A DNA stretch of 64,000 nucleotides from Picochlorum sp. 'celeri' (taxonomy: Eukaryota; Chlorophyta; Trebouxiophyceae), in assembly GCA_010909725.1 (NCBI GenBank), contig JAACMV010000007.1, positions 1,178,001-1,242,000 on the forward strand, read 5' to 3'. Of this stretch, positions 33,301 through 43,542 are shown piece after piece (the stretch's first letter is position 1; each line of letters opens with the position of its first letter). The position numbers and the translations under genes were made by a program. The notes under the pieces were generated by a model. That model had not been told where the DNA came from, ran no database searches, and saw nothing but the letters and a program-made list of their open reading frames with translations.

Positions 33301-35739
33301 ATTGGGATACCAGAGCTCGCTGACATCTATCTGCTGGCAGACAGATGTGGAGCCAATGTAGAAGAGTTGGAAGATGTCTTTGTCAAAGGAGTTCTTTATC
33401 GACATGGGTCAACAGAAGCATTCAGCAACTCTTGGTCTATAATAACCACTCAACGACCTTTGTTTGGGGCGAAACTAGCGGTATCATTTGGTGTGGAAGC
33501 AGGTGATATCTCAAACTTTGAGGCAGTCAGAGTGACGGAAATGATTACTCAATGCCTCCATTCACTGAGTTCCAGTAACGATGCTATCAGCGGAGTTGAG
33601 ATAAATTTCAGCAATATTTACGACATTTGCGTCCCTCATGCTGGGGAGGTCTGGATAAATATGCGCATTCTTCTCTTACCTGTATTTCAGGTTCTCGCTC
33701 ATTTTCTCGATCAAGAGCCTTTTGATGGCCAAAGATCTGACATTGCCAAGTGGGTGATCTCGGCAGCATGTGAAAGTAATGCGTCTGATATGTTTGGCAT
33801 GATACATAAGTTGATTCCCGAGTATCGCGCAATCAGAGAGAAGCTGAATTCTGTTGACTTGAGCTTGCCAGGGGATTATCCTGTGGATGCCAGTCTAGCA
33901 ATATTTAGTGCTCTGTTGAAAATTGCCTCCAAGACTTGTGAAGATACTACTGATACTATGAAGGCTTTAAGTTTACTAGAAATGCTCGATATGAGATCAG
34001 AAGTCAACTTTGGACTTTTCTTGGTGGATCCCATGGTGACCATGGAATGTATGCACCTGGAGTTGCAAGAATTTGCACAGTCTTTTAAAAAAGAGGCATT
34101 GCATCGCCTGCTCAACATAGTTGTTGAATCTGTACGCCATAAAGACGCCCCAGATGAGACAACGGGGGGTTTGAAGCTGGAGCTTTTGCATAAGAATGCC
34201 CTGATGACATTGCAGAGTGAACTGGCACCACACCACATCTCTGATGATATTCTTAGCCAGATCGCATCGATTATTGTCTCAAACGCGAATGCTGATGAAG
34301 TTATATCACGAATCCAAGAAATATTACGAACATTTGTGTACGTCGGAATGGCGTACAACAGCGAAATTGGTGAAATGGTGTCACGTATTGTCACCTTGTG
34401 TGATAACCCGAGTATAGAAGCTAATGGCTTAATGACTGGCATGTATCTTGACTCTTTAGATATGTGCATCAGTGCTTTGGAAAATGAAAGCAATGCTAGT
34501 GTGGAGATATCTACAGGGGAAGCGATCCAAAATATTTTTGGTGTAGTTAGGTCTCTTGACGGTACTCCTGCCACTGGAAGGGACATTATGGATCCAACAA
34601 CATTGCGATCTGCTGTCTACGAACGCATCGGAAATTATTTAGTGAATTTCCGTGGACATAAAGATATCGTAAAGTCTGAAATTCAAATTCAATTGGTGGA
34701 AATGATGGCTTCGTTGGGGAAGGACAAATGGATTGACTGGGAGCCTCCTTCAACAGGCTTTGACTGGTCTCTCCAGGGAGAATCCCTTTTGCATTCTAGA
34801 CTATTCTCTCACTTTTCAACAGACTGGCCAGAGGCTTTGGAGATTTCATCGGTATCTCCTGAGAATTTGGCGACTGTCGAATCTGTCAATGAAGCGGTGG
34901 TAGCCATGTCAAAAAATGCTTCAACTGCACAACAAGCATTCTCTTTGTGGACAGCAATCTCTTCCATCCTTTTGCCTCACTTCCTCACCACCGACGAAAT
35001 CGAAAACAAACTGCAGGATTCTTACAATGCCACATTAAAGCGAGTCATTGAATTGGGAGAATTTGATAACATGCTGTTTGCTCTTGATGAGTACATTGGG
35101 AGATTTGGTCAACTCGGCCAAGAACTGCACGAATCTGCGATCAATTCATCAGAGCCAAATAATCAGCCGCTCATTCGTATGATCGTTGGTATTCATACCG
35201 ATGACTATAGAGATGGTTCGAATGAGGAGCTTCTGACAGGCATGCTGGATTTCATGAAGAGCAGCGATGTTCCAGACTCCCACAAACTTGCTGCCATTGT
35301 CCTGTCTATACAGAATAACACAATCTCTGCCATTCTGGATCAATCAGACTCTGTATTTTTACAGGATATATGTCACATGATAACTCGTGCTTCAGAATTG
35401 CGACAGACACTGACGTGCACGTCTGATGAGATTGGAGAATCATTTGAATGCCCAATCAGAGCCCTCATCTGTTCTGCCTTCATATCACATCTCCTCCAGA
35501 GACGGCACAACAATGAAGCATCCTATATAGCTTTTGAAACTGTTGGGCTTTGTCGAGCATTTCGAGTGAAAGACTCCGGTTTACCAGTCATACGCGCCTT
35601 TTTGTCTCGAATGAGAGGCATACATTGGGGGGTTGGGACTTATTCAGACCTTGCCAGTGTCCTGCACATTCCAGCATGCTCTGCACTGGCAGCACTCATA
35701 CACGAATTACCTAATCGGTGCGCCGAGGCATTGTCATAA
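30360..35739 (+). CDS. SEC39: Sec39/NBAS-like subunit of the Dsl1/NRZ tethering complex
   Basis: Exons 30360-32446 and 32517-35739 with a 70 nt intron (GTGAGT..TTGCAG), giving 1769 residues. The protein is all-helical alpha-solenoid. Residues about 100-330 align with the Sec39 domain of NBAS/MIP2 (YGYMRRKGVVAVAMECACSG; then ALEVDRVTGLYLDAQGLLDMGMELL, in which a length-matched helix describes the time on the chain). The N-terminal beta-propeller of animal NBAS is absent, more as in yeast Sec39, though the protein is far longer than yeast Sec39. The complex captures COPI vesicles at the ER and binds the SNAREs Sec20 and Use1; SEC20 is also in this window. The family call rests on helix patterning and a few motifs. 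Confidence 0.7.
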
Positions 35740-35813
35740 ATTATCATCATCCTCTTTTAGAAAGAAGTCTCTAGTACTCATTACATGACTATGTAATAAA
35801 ATAATACATGATA

Positions 35814-37003
35814 TCACACACCAGGATGACTCCTCTTTGCAAATGTTTGTGATATCAGCAATGGAAACAAAATACTTGCATCTCCATGAACCTTGACCGG
35901 CGTCGCATCAGCTCGAATCTTACCCCACGACACTGCCTCATCCGGTCGAGCACCGCTATCACTCCCATCGTATTCTTGAGCTGTGTTGAGGTACACTGCA
36001 AAATCAGCCCCATTCTTCATCAAATTTGCATTACAAATATGATGCTTGGGGACACCTCCTCCTAAAATAATAACACCAGTCTTCCTCGGCTTTGCCTTTA
36101 ATGCCTCATCATTCATCAAACGAATATCTCGAACCAAGTCAATCACGAGACCATCAGACTTGTACGTGTGAAAATACAACATATCACCCAAAGACCCATC
36201 TGTCAATGCTGGACAATAAATAGGAATCCCGTTCTTCGCCGCCCAATAACAAATCGAATCTTTATGATCAATTTCTCTCCCTAATCGTTCAATCACTCGA
36301 GAAGGCGTCCACACGGTACCCTCCTCACACTGCTCACGCAGCATGGCATCCAATATAGGCATTACCCAATCCTCAAACTTGCAATAATTCGAATTCGGTA
36401 TCAACATATTCCCAGCCCTATTTATCCCTTTACGCCTTAAGTCGGACCCTTTCAACTGAAAATCACCCACGTACGTCGGCGCGAGACATTTGATGATATC
36501 CTCTTCCACCCCACCAGCTGTCGTCACCAGCACATCCACCATACCATGCTCCACCAGGTACCTAATATTCTCTCGAACTCCAGCAGACACAAGATTCGAA
36601 GTATACCCTAGGAAAATCTTACACCGATCACGTCGCACCCCACCATCCTCCTCATCACATTCAGATTCAGGCACTCTCCAGTCAAGCATGGAATTCACTT
36701 CGTCCACTGCCCTCCCGAGCGCCGTCGCTTGGAGTCCCGTTCCCTTGAAAGACTCCATTATACCATCTATATCCCTTCCATGATTGAAATCATGCCCTCG
36801 AATCGGAACAGAGTCTGCAGGAAGCTCCTCACTCGGCACGAGAACAGCCTACAAGCAACATAAGGCATCACACCCTTCTCATGAAATCGATAAGACATAA
36901 ATATTAAAATGCAGTGACTATTGCATACCTGTGTCGCAAGATCTGGCCCTGAACTCGGGGATGCATGCTTTTTGCCATGCTCCCCAGAATCACCACAACC
37001 CAT
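35814..37003 (-). CDS. DHS: Deoxyhypusine synthase
   Basis: Exon 1 is 36929-37003 and exon 2 is 35814-36848, with an 80 nt intron (GTATGC..GTAG); 369 residues, the same as the human enzyme. It transfers the aminobutyl group of spermidine to a lysine of eIF5A, the first step of hypusine formation. Motifs are [71 protein letters not shown] and VSWGKIR, where the catalytic lysine is near residue 335. NAD is the cofactor. Convergent with the Sec39 gene, 74 nt between stops. Confidence 0.97.
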
Positions 37004-37037
37004 CACGCTATCCTTGATATTCTACACAATAAATTCT

Positions 37038-37672
37038 TTATGAACCTCTGAAATACGCCTTCAATCCTTGCGCAAAGAGCTCTGATCGCAGCCCTTTGAG
37101 CTGATTCTGTGCAGCCTTTGAACATTTGAAATACCCAACCAAATTCGCCCCTGACAGCAACACAGCAATCACTACCAGCAATAGATAGTCGACATTCAGC
37201 TTTAGGAATGCAATGATTCCAAGCAGCACCCATACGACCGGCGTTGCGTACAATACCAACCAAAACATTCGAGAATCAAATGTGTTGACTCCCCGCTGGC
37301 CTTCTTGCAGACTCTCAAACTTCCATTCATTGCCCCCTCTCTCGGATACTTCATTCCACCATCTCAATCCAACCATCAGCCTTCCTGAAACATTCTTTAC
37401 CTACAGTAAAATGAATCAGATGTGATGTATGGGTCGAGATCCAGAGCAGATTGATTTGTCATGTTGCAAACCAAATTCAGACAAGCACGTACAGTCCAAA
37501 AGTCACACATCAGCAGGAACACAACAATGCAAAAGTTGACTACAAAATTCAATGGCAGCCATCCGCATAAGATGTAGTACACCATGGCTAGAGATTTGAA
37601 TACTAGAAGAAACACGAGCGCAGTTGGGTGTGGGGCTGCCTCTTGAGGCTGTTCAGTCGTCTGATCAGCCAT
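37038..37672 (-). CDS. TVP23: TVP23-family Golgi membrane protein
   Basis: Exon 1 is 37493-37672 and exon 2 is 37038-37400, with a 92 nt intron (GTACGT..TGTAG); 180 residues. The junction restores the family core [22 protein letters not shown]. Four hydrophobic segments are visible. TVP23 (FAM18 in animals, ECHIDNA in plants) acts at the trans-Golgi network with YIP proteins in secretory sorting. The longer frame upstream of MADQTTEQ has no support. The start lies 198 nt from that of the divergent CrtI-type gene. Confidence 0.93.
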
Positions 37673-37870
37673 CGTGAATACAATAGTCTTTTTATTTTTA
37701 CTGAATTGGGTGTATGGGCACGAGTAATACCGCCAAGGCATGGTGGTATTTTCATCGTTCTAATTCTATCGAATTAGGAAATTCTTGTTGCACTTTGTGC
37801 ATAATACCACGCCCTCTCCAAGGCAGTGTTTCTTTATTTGAAAGTAGTACTAGTTCGATTAGAGTGGGTG

Positions 37871-39613
37871 ATGCGTGGGATACTGCGCCCCAATAGGGCT
37901 ACATGTAGTGTAAAAAAGAACAGAAGCAGTTTTTTGCCAAGGCAATTACGAGTCGATCGGGGATTATGGATACCGCTTTCTACTCAATATGAACGATCTG
38001 AGACTATAGATGAACAAACGCCAAGGGGGGAAGAGGGTGCGCAGAGCAACATGAAGAAAGGAAAACGAATATGCATTGTTGGAGCAGGTGCAGCCGGTCT
38101 TGCACTTGCTGGGAGGCTTGTCTCCAAGGATTGCGTGGAGCGAGTTGTTGTGCTGGAGAAGAATTCTTGTGTGGGTGGTCGATTGCAATCGGAAGAGATG
38201 GATGGGTTCAGGTTTGATACCGGGCCTTCGTTGCTTTTGTTTCCCAGAGTCTACAAGGAGACATTTGAGGCCTTGGATGTTGATACGAGTGCGTTGGACC
38301 TGCGGCTTGTTTCCCCTGCAGCGTATAGAGTGATATTTCCAGATGGAGATACGATAGATTTGCTTGGTGATGAGGATGCCATGGCGGAGGCGATGGAGCA
38401 GCGTGAAAAGGGTGCTGGTGATGGGTATCGTCGGTTTCTACGGATTGCAAGAAACAACTTGGAGCTGGGTATGCCGTATTTCATCGAACAGGATTTTACT
38501 CATTTGTCTGATGCAAAGGGTTTATTAGATTTATTGCCAAAAGCAACGTCGTTGAATCCGTGGCATCTCTTGGGTCCGTATGATTTGGTGCTGAGGGAGT
38601 TTTTCAAGGATGCCAGGTTGCGGGCTGCAGTGACATTTCAAACTCTGTATGTGGGGTTGACTCCGTATAATGCGCCGGGCGTGTTTAGTCTTCTTGTCGG
38701 TACTGAAATGAATGATGGCGTGTATTATCCAATGGGAGGTTTTCAGACTATTCGAGATGCGATAGAAAAGGCGGTTGTTGATTCTGGAGTGGAAATTTGT
38801 ACAGACCACGAGGTTGCTCGAATTCTTGTCCAAGATGACATGTCTGTTTGTGGCGTTGAGCTTGCAGATTCTGGGAGACGGATTGAGGCTGATATCGTGG
38901 TGTGTAATAGAGATCTTCCAGCAGCGTATAGTCTCCTTGATGATGCACATGCGGACGTCTCGTCAAACGCAAAAAGGTATGGGGAGCGGAAAACAGCCCA
39001 ACTGTCATCATTAGAGTATTCGAGTGGCATCATCGCATTCAATTGGTGCATTGATAGAAAGCTCGATGATTCATTACTTCATCATAATATATTCTTATCT
39101 GATCAGCCGAGAAAGGCGTGGAAATTAGCGAGAAGTGCAGACGAGTTGCAGGAATTTCCAAATTTTTATTGCCACATGCCAAGCAAGACAGACCCCAGTG
39201 CTGCACCAGCTGGCTGTGAAAGCGTCATGGTGCTTCTTCCAGTAGCGAATATGCAAAAACTTCGAGATACAAATGGATATGATGCGCTTATTCGGAAAGG
39301 AAGGGAGGCTGTCGTGCGATATATGGCCAAGGTGACTGGCATTTCGGATTTTGAACAACACATTGTCAAGGAACGGGTCATTGATCCTCTGGGTTGGGAA
39401 CAGCTCTACGGTCTCAAATTTGGCAGCGCCTTTGGCTTGGCTCATGGCTTGGATCAACTTAGTTTATTTAGACCAGCGAATAAAGACCCTACTGTATCAG
39501 GGCTGTACTTTACTGGAGCATCAACTCGGCCAGGGAATGGAGTTCCCTTGTGCTTCATTTCAGCAAAACTGTGTGCAGAGCGAATCATGCACGACTTGCA
39601 TGCATCACCATAA
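37871..39613 (+). CDS. CrtI-type phytoene desaturase-like FAD oxidoreductase
   Basis: 580 residues from the ATG at 37871. The first 60 are basic and Ser/Arg-containing, a possible transit peptide. The FAD dinucleotide motif GAGAAG is at 71-76 after a KRICIV strand. It is followed by EKNSCVGGRLQS, FDTGPSLLL, TPYNAPGVFSLL and the C-terminal FAD motif GLYFTGASTRPGNGVPL. The layout matches the bacterial/fungal CrtI family and the related algal desaturase-like proteins, not the cyanobacterial PDS/ZDS type used for carotenoids by most algae and plants. Substrate is unknown: a carotenoid desaturase or isomerase role is possible. Intronless. Confidence 0.85.
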   Translation: MRGILRPNRATCSVKKNRSSFLPRQLRVDRGLWIPLSTQYERSETIDEQTPRGEEGAQSNMKKGKRICIVGAGAAGLALAGRLVSKDCVERVVVLEKNSCVGGRLQSEEMDGFRFDTGPSLLLFPRVYKETFEALDVDTSALDLRLVSPAAYRVIFPDGDTIDLLGDEDAMAEAMEQREKGAGDGYRRFLRIARNNLELGMPYFIEQDFTHLSDAKGLLDLLPKATSLNPWHLLGPYDLVLREFFKDARLRAAVTFQTLYVGLTPYNAPGVFSLLVGTEMNDGVYYPMGGFQTIRDAIEKAVVDSGVEICTDHEVARILVQDDMSVCGVELADSGRRIEADIVVCNRDLPAAYSLLDDAHADVSSNAKRYGERKTAQLSSLEYSSGIIAFNWCIDRKLDDSLLHHNIFLSDQPRKAWKLARSADELQEFPNFYCHMPSKTDPSAAPAGCESVMVLLPVANMQKLRDTNGYDALIRKGREAVVRYMAKVTGISDFEQHIVKERVIDPLGWEQLYGLKFGSAFGLAHGLDQLSLFRPANKDPTVSGLYFTGASTRPGNGVPLCFISAKLCAERIMHDLHASP

Positions 39614-39647
39614 TTCATATGCATTGTATTGATTATGTATTATTACA

Positions 39648-40745
39648 TCAACTTTTTTTCATTCTCTTTGCTACAGGCTGTTTAAACTGCTTCGCAGAAG
39701 CCTTGGTCCTCGGATCTGTGGGTCCACCTGCAGTGCCTCCTCCTTGCTCTTGCTTCTTTATGGGCACAGGTTCTTTCTTGACTCGCACAACCCCGTCTTC
39801 TCTTTTCCGAAACACAAACGTTGTAAACAAGGAACTGGCTATCTCTAAACTTGGATCACTCTCGGGAAAGGACGGCGCAAAATGCTTCAACACTCGACCA
39901 GCATCTTCTGGTCTCAGGCATGCCTCCAGCGCAGGATCATTGTACTCAACTACAGGTTCCAATCCAAACTCTTTTGCAACTGCAACCAGGACATTTTGGT
40001 ACACTAAATACTCCAACGATCCCTCTGTACCCTGTTCTCCACCCGTCACAGTATCCCCAATCGCGCATATATATGGACTCCCAAATGTCGATGGCATCCC
40101 CTTCCATCGAGCCTCAATCATCAACATGGGACTGGTAAATTTCGTGCTCTTCATCACACACTGATTAATCGACTTCCCATCAGGCACAGTACCAAAGAAA
40201 TACCCCCCTGGTTTCAAATTAATAGCAACATTATGTAAAAACTGCTTCAGCGCCTTTTCTGACACAAAAAAGTAGTGCAATGCAAACATGCACGTCACAG
40301 CATCATACAACTTTCCATCCCTGTACTCTTCAATTCCCAGCAACGGGGAATCCATAAATTCGCAAAATGTCCCAATCGATCCTTTTTGCTCTACAGCTGC
40401 ACTATATCTCCCTCTAGCCTCTTCGATTTCCCCAGGAGACAGATCAATGCCCTTGACATACGTTATATTGGCATCAATCCATTTCCACAAATCCCCCCCT
40501 CGCCCGCAAGCCAAGTCCAACAGCTTTTCAGCCCCATATGCAAATCTGTTTATCAAAGCACGCTTTATTGAGTTATGAAAACGCTTCAAGGGCGCACTTG
40601 GACCCTGCGCTCTGGCTTTCAAAGCTGACTGTTGGTCGACATGGGTCCCAGCGTGACGATTATAGTGATCCCTCGTGTACTTTAACGCATCCAGGTCCAT
40701 GGTATACCACTTAGAAATACATAGATACGAACATACAGGCGCCAT
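39648..40745 (-). CDS. ABD1: mRNA cap guanine-N7 methyltransferase
   Basis: 365 residues from the ATG at 40745; a second possible start (MDLDALKYTRDHYN) is at 40700 and may be the real one. The cap-binding and SAM motifs include HYNRHAGTHVDQQ, LLDLACGRGGDLWKW, VKGIDLSPGEIEEAR, CMFALHYFFVSE and LKPGGYFFGTVPDG. The enzyme methylates the 5' guanosine cap in the nucleus. The tail is basic (KKEPVPIKKQEQ, KRMKKS). Single exon. Confidence 0.94.
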   Translation of the reverse strand: MAPVCSYLCISKWYTMDLDALKYTRDHYNRHAGTHVDQQSALKARAQGPSAPLKRFHNSIKRALINRFAYGAEKLLDLACGRGGDLWKWIDANITYVKGIDLSPGEIEEARGRYSAAVEQKGSIGTFCEFMDSPLLGIEEYRDGKLYDAVTCMFALHYFFVSEKALKQFLHNVAINLKPGGYFFGTVPDGKSINQCVMKSTKFTSPMLMIEARWKGMPSTFGSPYICAIGDTVTGGEQGTEGSLEYLVYQNVLVAVAKEFGLEPVVEYNDPALEACLRPEDAGRVLKHFAPSFPESDPSLEIASSLFTTFVFRKREDGVVRVKKEPVPIKKQEQGGGTAGGPTDPRTKASAKQFKQPVAKRMKKS

Positions 40746-41010
40746 GCACAAAATACATCCCAGAGTTGTTCTTAATGTTTTTATTACGACGATACTGCAT
40801 CTGCTGCACCGTATTTGTAGCCATTGCCCTCTTTCGTAATGGGTATTGTCAATTCAAGGATATTTGTTACTAGGTGATTCGATCGTAGGGTCATCGCTGC
40901 AGCATAGAAGGGTACTCCTCTCGCAACCAGTAGCATCCACTTCATCTTTCCTTCTATTGCATCTCTATTCAAGGAACGCGTGGAAATCTATCATTTATAT
41001 ATATAATCAA

Positions 41011-42402
41011 ATGAACTCGATATCATTTGGGTCTGTTCAAGGCAGATCGGGCCTACTGCCGCATGTCGGAAGAAGAGTGAGACATGGAAAGCAGCGCAAG
41101 TCTGCAGTACATACAGTTGCGATGAGCAGCTCTTCCGATGCAAGCGTTTTGGTCATTGGATCAGGGGGCAGAGAGCATGCTCTTGCGTGGAAATTCGGGG
41201 CATCTCCCTCCTGTTCGCAGGTGTATGTTGCTCCAGGGAATGCTGGAACTGCTCAGGAGCCACAATTGACCAATGTGGCTCTGAATCCTTCGGATCACAA
41301 GAAAGTTATCGATTTCTGTAAAGAGAAAAAGGTCAGTTTTGTTGTGGTGGGTCCAGAGCAGCCGTTGGTGGATGGTCTTGTTGATTCCTTGACGAGCGCT
41401 GGGGTGACTGCCTTTGGGCCAACAGCAAATGCAGCACAGCTTGAAGGGAGTAAGGCCTTTATGAAGAATCTTTGCAAGAAGTACAATATTCCAACAGCAG
41501 AGTATAATGTGTTTGATTCTCCGGAGGAAGCGAAAGCGTATATTAGAGCGCATGGTGCACCGATTGTTGTCAAGACGAGTGGCTTGGCTGCTGGAAAGGG
41601 TGTGATTGTGGCAATGACAAACGAAGAGGCGTTCAAGGCGGTGGATGATATGATGATCCATTCAACGTTTGGATCTGCGGGGACAAAGGTTGTAGTAGAA
41701 GAGTTTCTGACCGGAGAAGAAGCTTCATTTTTTGCATTGATTGACGGTGCCACATGCATCCCACTGGTTGGTGCCCAGGACCACAAGGCAGTTGGAGAAG
41801 GCGACACTGGCCCGAATACCGGTGGCATGGGCAGTTACTCGCCTGCTCCTGTGTTAACACAAGATATCATTGATCAAGCAATGAAGGATATTATCGTTCC
41901 TACGGCTGAAGGCATGATTTCGGAAGGATGCCCATTTAGAGGAGTCTTGTTTGCAGGCCTGATGATTAAAGATGGCAAGGCCAAATTGCTCGAACATAAT
42001 GTGCGATTTGGTGACCCAGAATGCCAATCACTCATGGTGAGAATGAAATCAGATTTATTTGAAACATTAGATGCGGCGCTGAAGGGGGTATCTGATATAG
42101 ATCTGGAGTGGGATCCAAATCCAAGTTTGACCGTGGTGATTGCTGCCAAGGGCTATCCTGGATCATACGCCAAGGGTTCCGTCATCGAAGGACTCGACGC
42201 TGTGACAGGCGCCAAAGTCTTCCACGCAGGAACCGCTTTAAAAGATGGAAAGGTTGTCTCGGCTGGTGGTCGAGTGTTAGGAGTGACCGCCACCGGAAGC
42301 ACTGTGGCTGAGGCACAGCACAAGGCCTATGCAGCTGTCGATCAAATACACTACGAGGACGGATTCTGTAGACGCGATATAGGATGGAGAGCAGTGTCAT
42401 AA
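41011..42402 (+). CDS. PUR2: Phosphoribosylamine-glycine ligase (GAR synthetase)
   Basis: 463 residues from the ATG at 41011. The first 42 residues (RSGLLPHVGRRVRHGKQRK) form a likely plastid or mitochondrial presequence; the enzyme core begins VLVIGSGGREHALAWK. Other motifs are the ATP-grasp pair (VVKTSGLAAGKGVIV, EEFLTGEEASFFALIDG), HKAVGEGDTGPNTGGMG and LEHNVRFGDPECQ. It catalyses step two of purine synthesis. It is monofunctional, as in plants and bacteria; animals fuse it to AIRS and GART. Intronless, 32 nt from the convergent secreted-protein gene. Confidence 0.96.
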   Translation: MNSISFGSVQGRSGLLPHVGRRVRHGKQRKSAVHTVAMSSSSDASVLVIGSGGREHALAWKFGASPSCSQVYVAPGNAGTAQEPQLTNVALNPSDHKKVIDFCKEKKVSFVVVGPEQPLVDGLVDSLTSAGVTAFGPTANAAQLEGSKAFMKNLCKKYNIPTAEYNVFDSPEEAKAYIRAHGAPIVVKTSGLAAGKGVIVAMTNEEAFKAVDDMMIHSTFGSAGTKVVVEEFLTGEEASFFALIDGATCIPLVGAQDHKAVGEGDTGPNTGGMGSYSPAPVLTQDIIDQAMKDIIVPTAEGMISEGCPFRGVLFAGLMIKDGKAKLLEHNVRFGDPECQSLMVRMKSDLFETLDAALKGVSDIDLEWDPNPSLTVVIAAKGYPGSYAKGSVIEGLDAVTGAKVFHAGTALKDGKVVSAGGRVLGVTATGSTVAEAQHKAYAAVDQIHYEDGFCRRDIGWRAVS

Positions 42403-42434
42403 AACACCATCTGTAGTAATAGTATTACAACGAA

Positions 42435-43079
42435 TTAATTCTGTGTCGAAATTGTAAATGAAGATGTACAAATGGACGATACTGGCAGACAGCCCTCATC
42501 AGCATCCCTCATGCATGCCCCAAGTGTTACTTGATTAAACGAATCCATCTCCTCTGAACCCGGTAATTCCTGAACATCAATTCTAACATTGACATATTTT
42601 CCATCAACGAGACGCTGCATACGATCATCGTTCTCCTCTGACTCGGGACCACTCACAAGCAATTCCCTCAACGCCACTGGCTCTGTCGAGTTCTCTGCAT
42701 ACTCGACCATAATCTGCACATTTCCCACCAGATCCCCCACATCTACCAACGATGATTCATTCACTCGTATCTTTATATCTATCTCACTGCCGTTGATAGG
42801 AATGCTACCCACAATCGATGCAATGCTCAACGCCCCATACTGCTCCAAGCCAATACAATATTCTTGGACCACTTGGTCATCACCATTTTTATATGCAACT
42901 GCTCCATTCTTTTCTGTATATCCAAAACTCCAATCCATCCATTCAGAATCGATGACACCATCCGTGTACACATCTATAACCGCAGCTCTGCCCACATGGA
43001 CAAACACAGCAAGAAGCAGCAGCAGTAACCACCAGGTGCCACTCCTCCTATAATCTTCATGACAAGGCCCTCCCTTCAT
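42435..43079 (-). CDS. Secreted beta-sandwich protein of unknown function
   Basis: 214 residues from the ATG at 43079. A strong signal peptide (WWLLLLLLAVFVHVGRA) is followed by VIDVYTDGVIDSEWMDWSFG. The DG..W.DWS(W/F) pattern recurs at the start of carbohydrate-binding-like beta-sandwich modules in secreted fungal and algal proteins. Sequons NGS, NES and NST suggest N-glycosylation. Cysteines are few and cluster at the end (C..C..C). No catalytic domain follows. An extracellular or wall role is inferred only. Confidence 0.7.
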   Translation of the reverse strand: MKGGPCHEDYRRSGTWWLLLLLLAVFVHVGRAAVIDVYTDGVIDSEWMDWSFGYTEKNGAVAYKNGDDQVVQEYCIGLEQYGALSIASIVGSIPINGSEIDIKIRVNESSLVDVGDLVGNVQIMVEYAENSTEPVALRELLVSGPESEENDDRMQRLVDGKYVNVRIDVQELPGSEEMDSFNQVTLGACMRDADEGCLPVSSICTSSFTISTQN

Positions 43080-43542
43080 GTATTCAAGAGTCAACAAACA
43101 TATGTACCATTCAAATCACTCAGGCAGATGAAAGATGGTATTTATATACATGTATCTACACTACCGGCATGTACGCAAGGACTGGATCATGGGATGTCAT
43201 GGGCCAGTCCCAAGAGATTGACTCATCCAAGAATCCCCCTGGGAGGATTGGTCTCTTGACCCTCCAATGGTCAATGGGCATATCCTTCCTTCGATCCAAC
43301 AGATGCATATGAAGACATGATATTCCTCCTCCTCCTCCTCCTGATAGCAGTACGACTATATCGATGCCCTCCATCAACAGATCATCTAGCAGCAGATGAT
43401 GACTGTTCAAAAAATGACAAAATAGCCAGAATGATAATCTGTTGTGATGAGGCTTTCTTATAAAAAATTATCAGACACCCTCGCGGCTGTAATTTTATTT
43501 TATATTACATGTATGTAATACTATTCAGTATCAATAGCTGAC
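43080..43542. other. Divergent promoter region with TCC microsatellite
   Basis: 463 nt between divergent starts. It contains a short (TCC)n tract near 43323-43343 and no supported gene. Confidence 0.45.
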
